A DNA stretch of 64,000 nt, from positions 29,826,254 to 29,890,253 of the forward strand of contig CM053269.1 in the NCBI GenBank assembly GCA_028583415.1, written 5' to 3'. Both the position numbers and the translations under genes were made by a program. How positions within the stretch are numbered: the first letter of the stretch is position 1; the number at the start of each line of letters is the position of its first letter. This stretch comes from Protea cynaroides. Taxonomy: Eukaryota > Streptophyta > Magnoliopsida > Proteales > Proteaceae. The notes under the pieces were generated by a model. That model was given only the letters and a program-made list of their open reading frames with translations. It ran no database searches and had not been told where the DNA came from. Shown here in pieces: positions 11,714-23,100 of this stretch.

Positions 11714-12442
11714 CCTATCATAAGGTTTCCTTTTCTTAAGGGAGTGTCTATCTTTTCTATAAGGTCCTACACCAACCTTTCCTTTACCCTTATCTTCTCT
11801 GGAATAATGACTAGTGACATTGACACTTTCAAATCTTTTCTTTAGTCTCATTTCTTCTTTAGTGCAAGCAGAGATTAATTTGTTCATATCCCATTCTTCT
11901 TCCTGAGTATTATATGCCACTTGTATCTGGTAATACTCTTCCGATAACGAGGATAACGCACAATGGATCACGAACTCATCATCAACGTTTATTCACATGC
12001 CTTTAATCTTCTCAGTAGTAGCAGCAAGCTCCATGAAATGATCTCTGACACTTCCAATTCTGTCAAACTTTGCATTAGTAAGCTTGCTCATCAAGGTGCT
12101 TCTCTGTCCTCTGTCAGAAAATTCAAACTTTCCTTTGATCTCTTTTAAATATTCTTTGGTCGTCTCCTTGGCTTGAACACCATCATGCATGGTTTCAGGA
12201 ATGGCCTGCCTCATGAGCAGCATAGACTTTTTATTTGCTGTCATCCACTTTGCCATTTTATCCTTCTCTTCTAGGGTACTAGTATCAGTGATGGCAGCAG
12301 GTTTATCCTCTTTAAGCGTCATATCTAAGTCAATTATACCTAGACTAGCTTCTAACTGTTCATACCACCTTTTAAAACTCATCCCATATAGGGAAGGAAT
12401 AGTAACTATCAAATCACCTGGCATAGTCACAGGGATGAACAT
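11714..12442 (-). pseudogene. Copia gag (UBN2-type) body
   Basis: The minus-strand frame starts at 12442 with MFIPVTMPGDLIV and carries the copia gag signature. Landmarks are SLYGMSFKRWYEQLE, KWMTANKKSMLLMRQAI, YLKEIKGKFEFSDRGQRS and VRDHFMELAATTEKIKG. One nonsense codon lies at 11993-11995. The same frame then continues through DDEFVIHCALSSL, EWDMNKLISACTKEEMRLK and a basic KGKGKVGVG stretch to the solo LTR at 11713. Gag would form the particle that packages element RNA. The remaining zinc-knuckle part is at 9340-9452, beyond the insert. No pol domain follows. Confidence 0.9.
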
Positions 12443-12449
12443 CCTGGGA

Positions 12450-14259
12450 AATATAAACCATCATCACCATATGAGTTCAAACAAAAATATCAAGTAATAG
12501 AAAAACTATGCGAAACTCATACTAACACATGTAATTATATTTACTTCTACTTTGTCCCAAATAGAAAGAAATAAACATCAAAACCCTCTTTGGGACAACC
12601 ATACTTAGATGAAAACATCAATGCATGAGTTTCAATACATATCATTGCACTAACCATATCAACCATTCATGCAAATAAATATCATTTTTCCAAGAGTTAA
12701 CCAACTACACATTCTCCTTTGGGATAAACATGCAGTGGTCTTCAGTTTCTGTGCAGTAACTACAAAAGAATAATGACTCTCGAAAATCCCACCACTTTTG
12801 GGTTAATGAGACCCCCTAAAATCAAAATCCTTTTAACTCATGTGCATAGACATACCTTTAACTTTGACAATGCCATCTTTGGGTTAACACTGTCTTTCTT
12901 AGCTGCATTTCACACCATTGAGAACAGTGTATTAAAAATGTATCATTTATTGTATATGTAATGCATAAATTTAGGGTTTGAGGACCACCATGTTGGAACT
13001 GAGTGTACCACTTTGGTGGATTCCACCCAACCTTCACATGACACCTACAAACCTAAATTTGAACAAAACTTGACAATGCCACCTTTGGGTGTACATCGCC
13101 CTTACACAAGCATTTACAAATATATGAACTTTGAATTTGAAGACATCATGATAAAACTAAGTGTACCACTTTGGTGGGTTCCATCCAATTCCACAATGAT
13201 ACCCCCAAGCCCTACTTTGCAGTACCATGTGGGTCAATAAACAAAATCTCATGCACACATAACCTTCTACATGCATCTGGTATAAAAAATAACTGACAAA
13301 CAAGTAGAAAACTACAAATTGGACTAATTTTAGACACCTTTTAATCAAAAATAAATTTTCCAAATCACCAAAATGTGTCAAACTATGTACCAAACTGTAG
13401 AGCACAAAAATATGAACACAGCGTAAAAAATCGCATCAAAATCCGACGCTCCTAGTGCCCACAATCGCCGATCAAAGTTGGCACATACCATTTATAAACC
13501 TGAACCGGTTCTGGGCGGTTCAACCTGGCACGGTTTGGTCTGGCCGGGCTCGATTCTGATCAGATTAAACCTACTGATTACCTCTTTTTTTTTTTTTTTT
13601 TTTTTTTGAAAACACTTTGGTCCAGACAGAACCAAATAGTCTTGGGTCAAACTTAACCGTGGTCTGGACCGACGGTTCAGCCAGTGGACCATCCGGTCCA
13701 ACCATCCTGGTTTCGGGCCAAAGTAGCGGGCTTTCGAGTCAACCATCCGGGTTAATGGGTCAGGCAACCTGTTTAATAATTTGGGTTTTTGGGTCGAGGC
13801 CCGGGTCGGTCAGGGGTTACACGTGTCTCCCGCATGTGTGGCACGAGTCAGGTTCTCGGGTCCCCCGGCAGGGCTGGTTTGGGAACTGGTTCGGTCCTGG
13901 ACTGACCCTAATTGGCTCGGGCCAGTACGGGGCTGACCAGGTGACGTCAGCCCTACCTTTTCCCTTTTTTTTTTTAATTGTCGTCGGCGCGTGGATCTCA
14001 CGCACTTTTTTAGGCGGCGCATGAAAGCGGGTCAGGCAACTTCCGGTGACCACCCTTATGTCGCCTGCTCCGTCTCTCCGAGACTTACAATCCTATAAAA
14101 TTTATTTTACTTTTTAACGGTCCGAAAATTTTTTTTCGAGGGTCCAAACCCTAGACAAGTTCATATGAAAAATTTGAGAGAAAAATCTCTCTCTTTTCCA
14201 ATCCAATCAAACATAAAGTATTTACAATGCTTTCCCATCGATCCTAGATCTGTGTAGGT
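12450..14259 (-). repeat. Long untranslated leader of the copia element with imperfect internal repeats
   Basis: Between the PBS and gag there are about 1.8 kb with no domain. Blocks around the word CCACTTTGGTGG recur near 13010 and 13165. Related CCA(C/T)CTTTGGG words occur near 12790, 12870 and 13080, giving loosely repeated units of about 160 bases. The same pattern recurs in the related relic at about 28160-28610, so it belongs to the family. 13500-14050 is GC-rich with many GGTCC/GGACC-type words and a poly-T run (13587-13607). Confidence 0.6.
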
Positions 14260-14272
14260 GGTTCTGATACCA
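14260..14272 (-). promoter_or_regulatory. Primer binding site (Met-initiator tRNA type)
   Basis: On the minus strand this reads TGGTATCAGAACC, one base from the LTR end. It matches the plant initiator-tRNA-Met 3' end complement in 11 of 12 familiar positions. It fixes the element's orientation as minus and places the 5' LTR at 14274 and above. Confidence 0.88.
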
Positions 14273-14273
14273 C

Positions 14274-16842
14274 TGTAAGAATTTTTAGATCTCTCTTGGG
14301 TTTTTCCATGTGTTATTCCCAGGTTGACACTGAGAGGGGGGGGGGTGAATCAGTGACCACTAAAAATCATTTTCCACTATAATGGTTTGGTCTGCTGCTA
14401 TAGACAATGCTGCCAAGAGTTGTTGATCAATTTGTGCTATGCTGCCTTGAGCTAATTACTTGAGACTTTCTCACAGACAATCTGTCAAACACATTTCGTG
14501 CATACACCAACCACACACCCACAAGTATCCATACCAGGGGCTTGGCATGCCAAGTGTGTACACCCAGACCTGCAGCACACAGACTTCTAATCCATACTCA
14601 CAAGCACATATATAGGATACACAATATAACGTGGTTCACCAATCACACACTGTGATGGCTACTCCACGGGGCAATACCCTAACCAGGGTTTCGTATATAC
14701 CCAATACTCAACAGTAATGCTACGGTTGCACCTACAACCCCGATGCTACAACATCAACCGCATTCACAGCTACAACTGTGTCCTAGGCACCAACCCCAAT
14801 TCCAGTCAAGCACCCACTTGACAGGTCATACAATATGTATATCAAATGATTACAAAACCTTCCCATATAGCACTGATACAGTAAATAGGATTTGTGTGCG
14901 AGTTTACCTCCCGGTCTGGCTCACTAATGATGCAAGCCTCTTTGTGCAAGCATCTCGGCCTCCTCTTAGGCTCCACAGCTCATTCTTCACCACAAAGACT
15001 CCCTTGGACACTCACAGCAGGTCCACACACTCTCTTCAAGCTTCAATGAAGCTTTCATGGCCATAAATAGGCAGTAGGAGTCTCTCTCTCTCTTGGAGAA
15101 GCTTCAATGGAGGGTTTCCTTCAAAATCTCCATTAGAGGCCTTCTACTCGAGCTCAAACCACTCGCCAAGTCTTCTGCTTTGAAAATCCTTCAGTTTGAT
15201 ATATTATGGGCCTCGATCCGACATCGGACGGCCGAGATATCATCAAAAGAAGTTCGGTGGATGAGATTATTCCAAATAGAATCTTTTTCCCTGATTCCGT
15301 GCGCCGCGACGCACCATAACAATGCCGCGTCTGATGTACGTACGCTGCTTGTCGATCTCTGATTGACCGAGAGGGTATCAACTCAAATCGATCGTTGGAT
15401 TGGTCAGAAAGTTGTGGGATCTTCTCTGGCCCCTCCGATCGGCCTCATCACGTCAGGCGCGATCGGGAGACACTGCAACCATCAGATGCGCATCTTCTGC
15501 GCATGCGCACTTTGTGCATGCTCCACCGAATCACGGATCCTCTTCCGTGTGGCACAACTCACCTTTTTAAATTGCCTTCGACCAATCAAGAAGCACGCGA
15601 TGGGATCTTGGCGCGAATCTGGCGCTACATTGAATCCCGCCTTTTTGTGAGCCCTTGATCTGACATCTTGATGCCGTGGCTTGATCCGAGTCACCCATAC
15701 AGAATATGCTCCCATATAAAATGTCTGAAATACCCCTAAAAATATTACTAATGGCCTCTGTAACCATTAATATCACCGCGGCGCCGCTCCATGTGCGTGG
15801 CACCTTTGTGCGGTGCGCATGGCTCTGGCATGTGCATCTTTGCTGGGCATACCCGGCCTGGCCCACTGGCCTTGTGTCGCGGGCAACGGCCCTTCGGCCT
15901 AGGCTGGCTGCCATGCGGCCTGGCCTCCCCAAAGTGGGACCCACTGGTCCCCACTTTTTTTTTTTTTCATTCTCTCTCCTCTTTCTCTCTCCTCCATTTT
16001 CTCTCTCTTTTTTCTCTCTCTTCTTTCTCTCTCTTCATCTGGGCTTTCTCATCAGTTGAACTGCATTCTCTTCGACCAGTGCATCAACCCAGTCACCCTA
16101 TCTTAACTGCCCAGTCACCCTGTCTGTCAGAGAGTCCTACATACATTCTCTCTCCTTTTTCTTTCTCAGATAGGAGCTGTCCACTTGTCTGACCATGCTT
16201 GCTTCTGTCTGGACTCTGTCTGCTGTGCCTGCTGAGCTGTCCACTCAGTCTATTGTGCCTGCTGAGCTGTCCACACTGTCAAACCATGCATGTTGTGCTG
16301 TATACATGTTCTGCTTTTCTTTCTGTCCTCCTGCATGTCTTGCTAACATTCTCTCTCCTCCATATCATCCTGCCAACTGTCTAGAGGTTGCCAACAATGA
16401 CAACACACACAATACAAAGTTATTGACAACATCACAACTTGGGCAAGGTTTCAACACCATGAACCTTAACGAACACACCACACAGATTACTAGAATGCAA
16501 TGGATATTGAAAAGAGATGATAAGACACAGACCTCTTGCTGTAGATTGATTTTCTACTATTTCTTTCTCTCTGAATGCTTGGAATGCTTGGATCAAAGTC
16601 TTCCACAGCCTGTCGGGATCCCTTGACCTTCTCTCTGCGTATGGGAACAGGAGAAGAAAATAACATCGTGGCTGTGGGACCCTAACCATTGATATTTATA
16701 ATACCACCCGCAACCCTGGATCAGTCCCACAGTGGACCAGATTGGTCCATCTCTAATCATACTTAAACTGGTCTACCTGTAATCAGACTCCCACTGAATC
16801 AACTAACCTTATAATTAATTTCTCCCATAAGAATATCTTACA
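14274..16842 (-). repeat. 5' LTR of the copia element, split by an insert
   Basis: LTR sequence is present at 14274-14321 and again at about 16457-16842. Together they correspond to the 420-base 3' LTR at 8177-8596. The middle is an unrelated segment of about 2.1 kb. Confidence 0.88.
14322..16456. mobile_element. Insert in the copia 5' LTR, class uncertain
   Basis: The insert starts at GGTTGACACTGAGAGG followed by a long G run and GTGAATCAG. It ends near TTTCAACA before the LTR resumes. CCA occurs at both junctions (14319-14321 and 16457-16459), a possible short target duplication. It includes AACGTGGTTCACC, a word common in long plant LTRs, a CpG-rich part (15200-15660) and a CT-rich tract (15960-16040). 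I see no coding domain in it. The frames at 14743-16626 are not supported by any motif. Confidence 0.55.
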
Positions 16843-16847
16843 ATACG

Positions 16848-17177
16848 ACCATTCTCTTATGGTGGTCAAGTTACTCTATCCCACCTGATTTATAGCTGAC
16901 ACCATTTAATTAGAATCACTTCAACCATTTGGGGATGAAAAATTTATTATTTAGATGTACATCAAAATATTTTCAAAATGGGAGAGTGGTACCTCATAAC
17001 CTATCATGTGCTAAGGTATTTTTTTTATTATTAATTACTATATATAATTTTATAGGGAGCGCAAGACAATTTTAAAAATATTTTTGTCCTTACAAATAGT
17101 ATGAAAATTTTAAATAAATGGAGGGGGAAATTGTGATTTCACCCTCACTCTTATTTTACTTTGTTTGAATGCCCTAA
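16848..17177. other. AT-rich sequence flanking the copia element
   Basis: No gene is visible. This is the genomic flank of the copia insertion, ending at the target site of the next MITE. Confidence 0.5.
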
Positions 17178-17354
17178 GGCTTTGTTTGGTTGCAAAAAGA
17201 AAATGAAAATTTTAAACTTTAAATGGAAACTATTATAATGATTATAGCATATGCTATCACATTACTATGTAATTAATTCCAAATTATTCAATATTTTGTT
17301 ATAGCATATGCTATCAACTTCTCTTCCTTTCAATTCCTGCAACTAAACAAAACC
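17178..17354. mobile_element. PIF/Harbinger (Tourist-like) MITE
   Basis: A 177-base element with terminal inverted repeats GGCTTTGTTTGGTTGCA and TGCAACTAAACAAAACC, flanked by TAA on both sides (17175-17177 and 17355-17357). TAA target duplications and GG(C/T)...TTTGTTT termini are typical of Tourist-like MITEs. Two direct copies of the palindrome ATAGCATATGCTAT lie inside, near 17246 and 17301. Confidence 0.75.
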
Positions 17355-17357
17355 TAA

Positions 17358-19354
17358 GGATTCATAAATTTTTTGTTTACGTTTCATGATTATTGGCATG
17401 TTCACCATTCATTTTTTTTTTTTTTTTTTCTGTCTCTTATAGTGCCACATATTTATTCAAATTTTTTTCCAATTTTGTGTTTGAAATTTACTCATTAATT
17501 TTTTTTAGACTCACATTATAAGGAAGAGATCTATTCCAAGAGACATTGAATTAAGTAAAACTGGGTGAAAGGGATACACTATTGTATCATCTGGATCGTT
17601 CTTCAAACATGCATATGTTTTGAGTTTGATGGTGGGACTCTCAATTATATGGAGTATTCAAGGTTCCAAATTTAACCAATATAGAATTCTTCCCAATTCA
17701 CTCTCCTTCATATGTTTTTCTTTTGAGTGGTAGTACACAAGGTATATGTGGATCCTCTTTTTGGTAACCATAATATGAGGGAATTTTAAGCTTTGATATC
17801 ATATTTAGTCTCAAAAGTTTGAAGTAACAAGTGAAGGGCCTCTTAAGTGTATTAAGCACCCACATTTCCAGATATAATTAATGTAGACTTATTCCCATCA
17901 CAAGGTCCAAGAGATGGGGTAGGAAGATCATTTCACGCAAAGGGACATAGCTGGATAAAAAAATTTCTCTATTTATTATAACAAAGGGTTTTACACGCCA
18001 CAATATATATATTGGAGGCATCTCCCAAGCCACACAATGACGATTCAGAGAACGGCATCATCCTCATGGGCTCACATGACGAGCGAAAGAGAGAAAAGAA
18101 TAAAGAAAACCCATTTGGGACAATGTATGATACCGTGATATCATTGGAATCTTTTTCATTTATTTTAAATATTGGGAAAAGGTTTTGTACACCTTTGTAC
18201 ACGTACGCCGACTGCTTCTACTATCATTTAGATGGACAATGTACATATGATATCAGAGTTGTAGTTGCCTTGATGATGGATGAAAGACCGAATGCATAGA
18301 TCCATATCCTCGGCAAGTAGATCAGACGGCTGATCTCAGGACTGGATCGGAATTCAATCGATGTGCATATCAATATATCAGTATGTATGTTAACTAAAAT
18401 CCAGCTTTTAATAGACGACAAGTCCATCGGAAGAGATTTCTATTTCAAATGCATAACCGTGTATATACAAAAACTGTACTACATATATATGTATAACAAC
18501 TAACTTAATTCTTAAATATTATTATCATTATATTTTAATGAAAATTTTTTGAAACGGATAAAATGATATATTCCAAGCATAGCATCACTAACAGCCCCCA
18601 CGTGGTAATTGCATGGTAATTATAATCAAAGGTTTAAGGTATTTAAGCTTACCTTGTTACTGGAGAAGAGTCTTTGATCTTTGTCACCCATCAACGCATG
18701 GGAAGCACTTTCGGCATTAGATTTCAATGACACGGACATCTTCGAATCTTCAAAATAATTAGAACAAATGTGTTATGTCATTGTGATGTTAAAGGTCAAA
18801 ACCACCAACATTGTGTCACATCCATCACGTAAATGGATTTTCTTGGATTTGGAAAGTCTCTTGGTATGTACACGTCATTATGAATTTTGATTATCCAGTT
18901 GGTATGTATATCAGATGAACTTTAATGGTCGTTGTTTATGATGAAAAGAATTGAACAACAAGGAGTACATCTTTTTCTACTGAACGCTGGGATAAAAATC
19001 TTCTCCCCGGCAAGAGGTTCTTGTCGTTGATCCAGAGACTGAGGATCAGTCGGCCCGCCTACCAATACATGGGAGGTAAGCCGACTGAAATCCCGTCATG
19101 ACAGGCAAGCATGTCGGCAAGGGAGAGAGATTTCCACCTTGAACATGCATATCATTGTGCCAAGAAGATTATATGGTGTTGGCTCTTGATTGTCTTGAAG
19201 ACATAAAGTTTGTTCACACAAAAGAGAAAATTATCGCCCTTGCCCTTTGAATCTTCTTTCAATGAATCTAAGGATAAACTTATAAGGTTGCCCATGCCGT
19301 GTATATCTTGGGCTATCTTTTAGAAATTTTTAATTATAATATATCTTGTATAAC
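17358..19354. other. AT-rich sequence without recognisable genes
   Basis: Two kilobases lie between the MITEs. The small frames at 17969-18427 on both strands lack motifs. They are kept in the second copy (22091-22549) only because the whole segment is duplicated. I see no RNA gene or mobile element with defined ends. Confidence 0.5.
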
Positions 19355-19615
19355 TAGGGCTGCAACCAGGATCGGATTGGGCCAGGTTTTCAAAACCTAA
19401 CCTAACCCTGGCTATTTAAACTTAACCTAACCCAATCCAACCTGTCGAGTCGGAAAATATACAACCCTAACCCTAACCTACAGCCCGATTGACCACGACA
19501 GGGCCGGGTTGGGCTAGGTTAACCCTGATTAATCCTGATTTAGGGTTGGAATGACCCTGATTGGCCCCATAAACATACAACAAATTATCAAATAACATAT
19601 ATATAACAATTATAA
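19355..19615. mobile_element. hAT MITE, first copy, cut by the assembly gap
   Basis: It begins TAGGGCTGCAACC like the complete element at 23473-24011 and runs to the N run. Its internal words are less regular than in the second copy. For example, the ACCCTGAC-type words are damaged, as expected from a low-quality contig end. Confidence 0.7.
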
Positions 19616-20115
19616 NNNNNNNNNNNNNNNNNNNNNNNNNNNNNNNNNNNNNNNNNNNNNNNNNNNNNNNNNNNNNNNNNNNNNNNNNNNNNNNNNNNNN
19701 NNNNNNNNNNNNNNNNNNNNNNNNNNNNNNNNNNNNNNNNNNNNNNNNNNNNNNNNNNNNNNNNNNNNNNNNNNNNNNNNNNNNNNNNNNNNNNNNNNNN
19801 NNNNNNNNNNNNNNNNNNNNNNNNNNNNNNNNNNNNNNNNNNNNNNNNNNNNNNNNNNNNNNNNNNNNNNNNNNNNNNNNNNNNNNNNNNNNNNNNNNNN
19901 NNNNNNNNNNNNNNNNNNNNNNNNNNNNNNNNNNNNNNNNNNNNNNNNNNNNNNNNNNNNNNNNNNNNNNNNNNNNNNNNNNNNNNNNNNNNNNNNNNNN
20001 NNNNNNNNNNNNNNNNNNNNNNNNNNNNNNNNNNNNNNNNNNNNNNNNNNNNNNNNNNNNNNNNNNNNNNNNNNNNNNNNNNNNNNNNNNNNNNNNNNNN
20101 NNNNNNNNNNNNNNN
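19616..20115. other. Assembly gap of exactly 500 N
   Basis: A run of 500 undetermined bases, a common placeholder for a gap of unknown length. Flanking sequence on both sides is the same segment. See the entries for the two copies. Confidence 0.99.
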
Positions 20116-23100
20116 TTTCTCTCTCCTCCATTTTTCTCTCTCTCTTTTTTCTCTCTCTTCTTTCTCTCTCCTCATCGGGCTTTCTCATCGGTTGAGCGCA
20201 TTCTCTTCGACCGGTGCATCGACCCGGTCACCCACATCGCATAGCGCCCGGTCACCTGTACGTCAGTCCTACATACATTCTCTCTCCTTTCTTTCTCGGA
20301 TAGGGTATCGCTTGTCGACCATGCCTTACAGCCGGACTATCGTCTTGTGCTGGCAGGCATCCCTGGAGTCTATTGTGCACTGGCGAGGCGTCCACCTTGT
20401 CGAAGCCATGCCTGTTGTCTTTGGCCCTTTTCACATGTTACGCTTTTTCTTTTTACGTCTCACCGCATGTCTTGCTAACATTCTCTCCCCTCCGTATCAT
20501 CACATAGCCCATGCAGGAGTTGCCCAGCAATGACAACCACGCTGTCTGGTATTGACAACACTACAACTTGGGCAAGGTTTCAACACCATGAACTATGCGA
20601 ACACACCGCGCAGTTACTGAATGCAATGGATGTGAGAAGAGATGATAAGGCAGGCCTCTTCTTTGTAGATTGATTTTCTCTTGTTCTTTCTCTCACGAGG
20701 AATGCTTGGAATCTTTGGATCGAGTCTTCACCCACGGTGCTGTCGGATGTCCACCTGACCTTCTCCTCTGCGTGTGGGAGCAGGAGAGAAAATACTTGTC
20801 TTGGTGTGGGGCCTGTAGTGATATTTATAATACATGACCTTTGGATCGGTCACGATGGGCGAGATTGGTCCGTCTCTAATCATACTTAAAGGCGGTCTCC
20901 TGTCCAGACTCCCAGCTCGAATCAACTAACCTATATAATTAAGTTCTCTCCATAAGAATATCTTACAATCACGAGCCAGTTCTCTTCCATGGTGGTCGAG
21001 TTGCTAATCTATTGATTTATAGCTGACACCATTTAATTAGAATCACTTCAACCATTTGGGGATGAAAAATTTATTATTTAGATGTACATCAAAATATTTT
21101 CAAAATGGGAGAGTGGTACCTCATAACCTATCATGTGCTAAGGTATTTTTTTTATTATTAATTACTATATATAATTTTATAGGGAGCGCAAGACAATTTT
21201 AAAAATATTTTTGTCCTTACAAATAGTATGAAAATTTTAAATAAATGGAGGGGGAAATTGTGATTTCACCCTCACTCTTATTTTACTTTGTTTGAATTCC
21301 CTAAGGCTTTGTTTGGTTGCAAAAAGAAAATGAAAATTTTAAACTTTAAATGGAAACTATTATAATGATTATAGCATATGCTATCTCATTACTATGTAAT
21401 TAATTCAGATTATTCAATATTTTGTTATAGCATATGCTATCAACTCTCTTCCTTTCAATTCCTGCAACTAAACAAAACCTAAGGATTCATAAATTTTTTG
21501 TTTACGTTTCATGATTATTGGCATGTTCACCATTCATTTTTTTTTTTTTTTTTCTGTCTCTTATAGTGCCACATATTTATTCAAATTTTTTTCCAATTTT
21601 GTGTTTGAAATTTACTCATTAATTTTTTTTAGACTCACATTATAAGGAAGAGATCTATTCCAAGAGACATTGAATTAAGTAAAACTGGGTGAAAGGGATA
21701 CACTATTGTATCATCTGGATCGTTCTTCAAACATGCATATGTTTTGAGTTTGATGGTGGGACTCTCAATTATATGGAGTATTCAAGGTTCCAAATTTAAC
21801 CAATATAGAATTCTTCCCAATTCACTCTCCTTCATATGTTTCTCTTTGGTGGTAGTACACAAGGTATATGTGGATCCTCTTTTTGGTAACCATAATATGA
21901 GGGAATTTTAAGCTTTGATATCATATTTAGTCTCAAAAGTTTGAAGTAACAAGTGAAGGGCCTCTTAAGTGTATTAAGCACCCACATTTCCAGATATAAT
22001 TAATGTAGACTTATTCCCATCACAAGGTCCAAGAGATGGGGTAGGAAGATCATTTCACGCAAAGGGACATAGCTGGATAAAAAAATTTCTCTATTTATTA
22101 TAACAAAGGGTTTTACACGCCACAATATATATATTGGAGGCATCTCCCAAGCCACACAATGACGATTCAGAGAACGGCATCATCCTCATGGGCTCACATG
22201 ACGAGCGAAAGAGAGAAAAGAATAAAGAAAACCCATTTGGGACAATGTATGATACCGTGATATCATTGGAATCTTTTTCATTTATTTTAAATATTGGGAA
22301 AAGGTTTTGTACACCTTTGTACACGTACGCCGACTGCTTCTACTATCATTTAGATGGACAATGTACATATGATATCAGAGTTGTAGTTGCCTTGATGATG
22401 GATGAAAGACCGAATGCATAGATCCATATCCTCGGCAAGTAGATCAGACGGCTGATCTCAGGACTGGATCGGAATTCAATCGATGTGCATATCAATATAT
22501 CAGTATGTATGTTAACTAAAATCCAGCTTTTAATAGACGACAAGTCCATCGGAAGAGATTTCTATTTCAAATGCATAACCGTGTATATACAAAAACTGTA
22601 CTACATATATATGTATAACAACTAACTTAATTCTTAAATATTATTATCATTATATTTTAATGAAAATTTTTTGAAACGGATAAAATGATATATTCCAAGC
22701 ATAGCATCACTAACAGCCCCCACGTGGTAATTGCATGGTAATTATAATCAAAGGTTTAAGGTATTTAAGCTTACCTTGTTACTGGAGAAGAGTCTTTGAT
22801 CTTTGTCACCCATCAACGCATGGGAAGCACTTTCGGCATTAGATTTCAAGAACAAGGACATCTTCGAATCTTCAAAATAATTAGAACAAATGTGTTATGT
22901 CATTGTGATGTAAGGTCTAAAAACCACCAACGTGTGTCACATCCATCACGTAAATGGATTTTTCTTGGATTTGGAAAGTCTCTTGGTATGTACACGTCGT
23001 ATGAATTTTGATTGTCAGTTGGTATGTATATCAGATGAACTTTAATGGTCGTTGTTTTATGATGAAAAGAATTGAACAACAGGAGTACATCTTTTTCTAC

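Larger units (their letters stand above)
8177..16842 (-). mobile_element. Ty1/copia-like LTR retrotransposon with gag but no pol, containing two nested inserts
   Basis: The minus-strand element has a 3' LTR (8177-8596), a polypurine tract, a copia gag, a long leader, a Met-initiator PBS and a 5' LTR (14274-16842). Both LTRs run TGTAAG...TTACA on the + strand. The flanking pentamers are TTACG (8172-8176) and ATACG (16843-16847), which match at 4 of 5 positions, as expected for an old target duplication. After removing the nested solo LTR and the insert in the 5' LTR, the element is about 4.3 kb. Between the end of gag (about 9330) and the polypurine tract there are only about 730 bases and no RT, RNase H or integrase. 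It therefore looks non-autonomous, in the style of gag-only (TR-GAG) elements. Confidence 0.85.
15976..19615. repeat. First copy of a segment repeated on both sides of the assembly gap
   Basis: This segment corresponds base for base, with an offset of about 4.12 kb, to 20116-23735. From about 16850 to 18700 it is almost identical to 21000-22820, with only a few differences. It diverges increasingly over its last 900 bases, next to the gap. It contains the end of the copia 5' LTR, a PIF-like MITE, AT-rich sequence and the start of a hAT MITE. Confidence 0.92.

Noticed and set aside
11594..12497. Plus-strand frames opposite the copia gag
   Set aside because: Antisense shadows of the minus-strand gag and of the solo LTR end.
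14743..16626. Several frames of 90-143 residues in the 5' LTR insert
   Set aside because: Overlapping on both strands, no motifs, with low-complexity Leu/Ser/Phe runs from the CT tract.
17969..18427. Small frames conserved between the two gap-flanking copies (also 22091-22549)
   Set aside because: They are identical only because the whole segment is repeated. No domain, and both strands are equally open.
19588..20188. Reading frames on the minus strand spanning the N run
   Set aside because: They consist almost entirely of undetermined bases plus CT-tract translation. There is no evidence of a protein.
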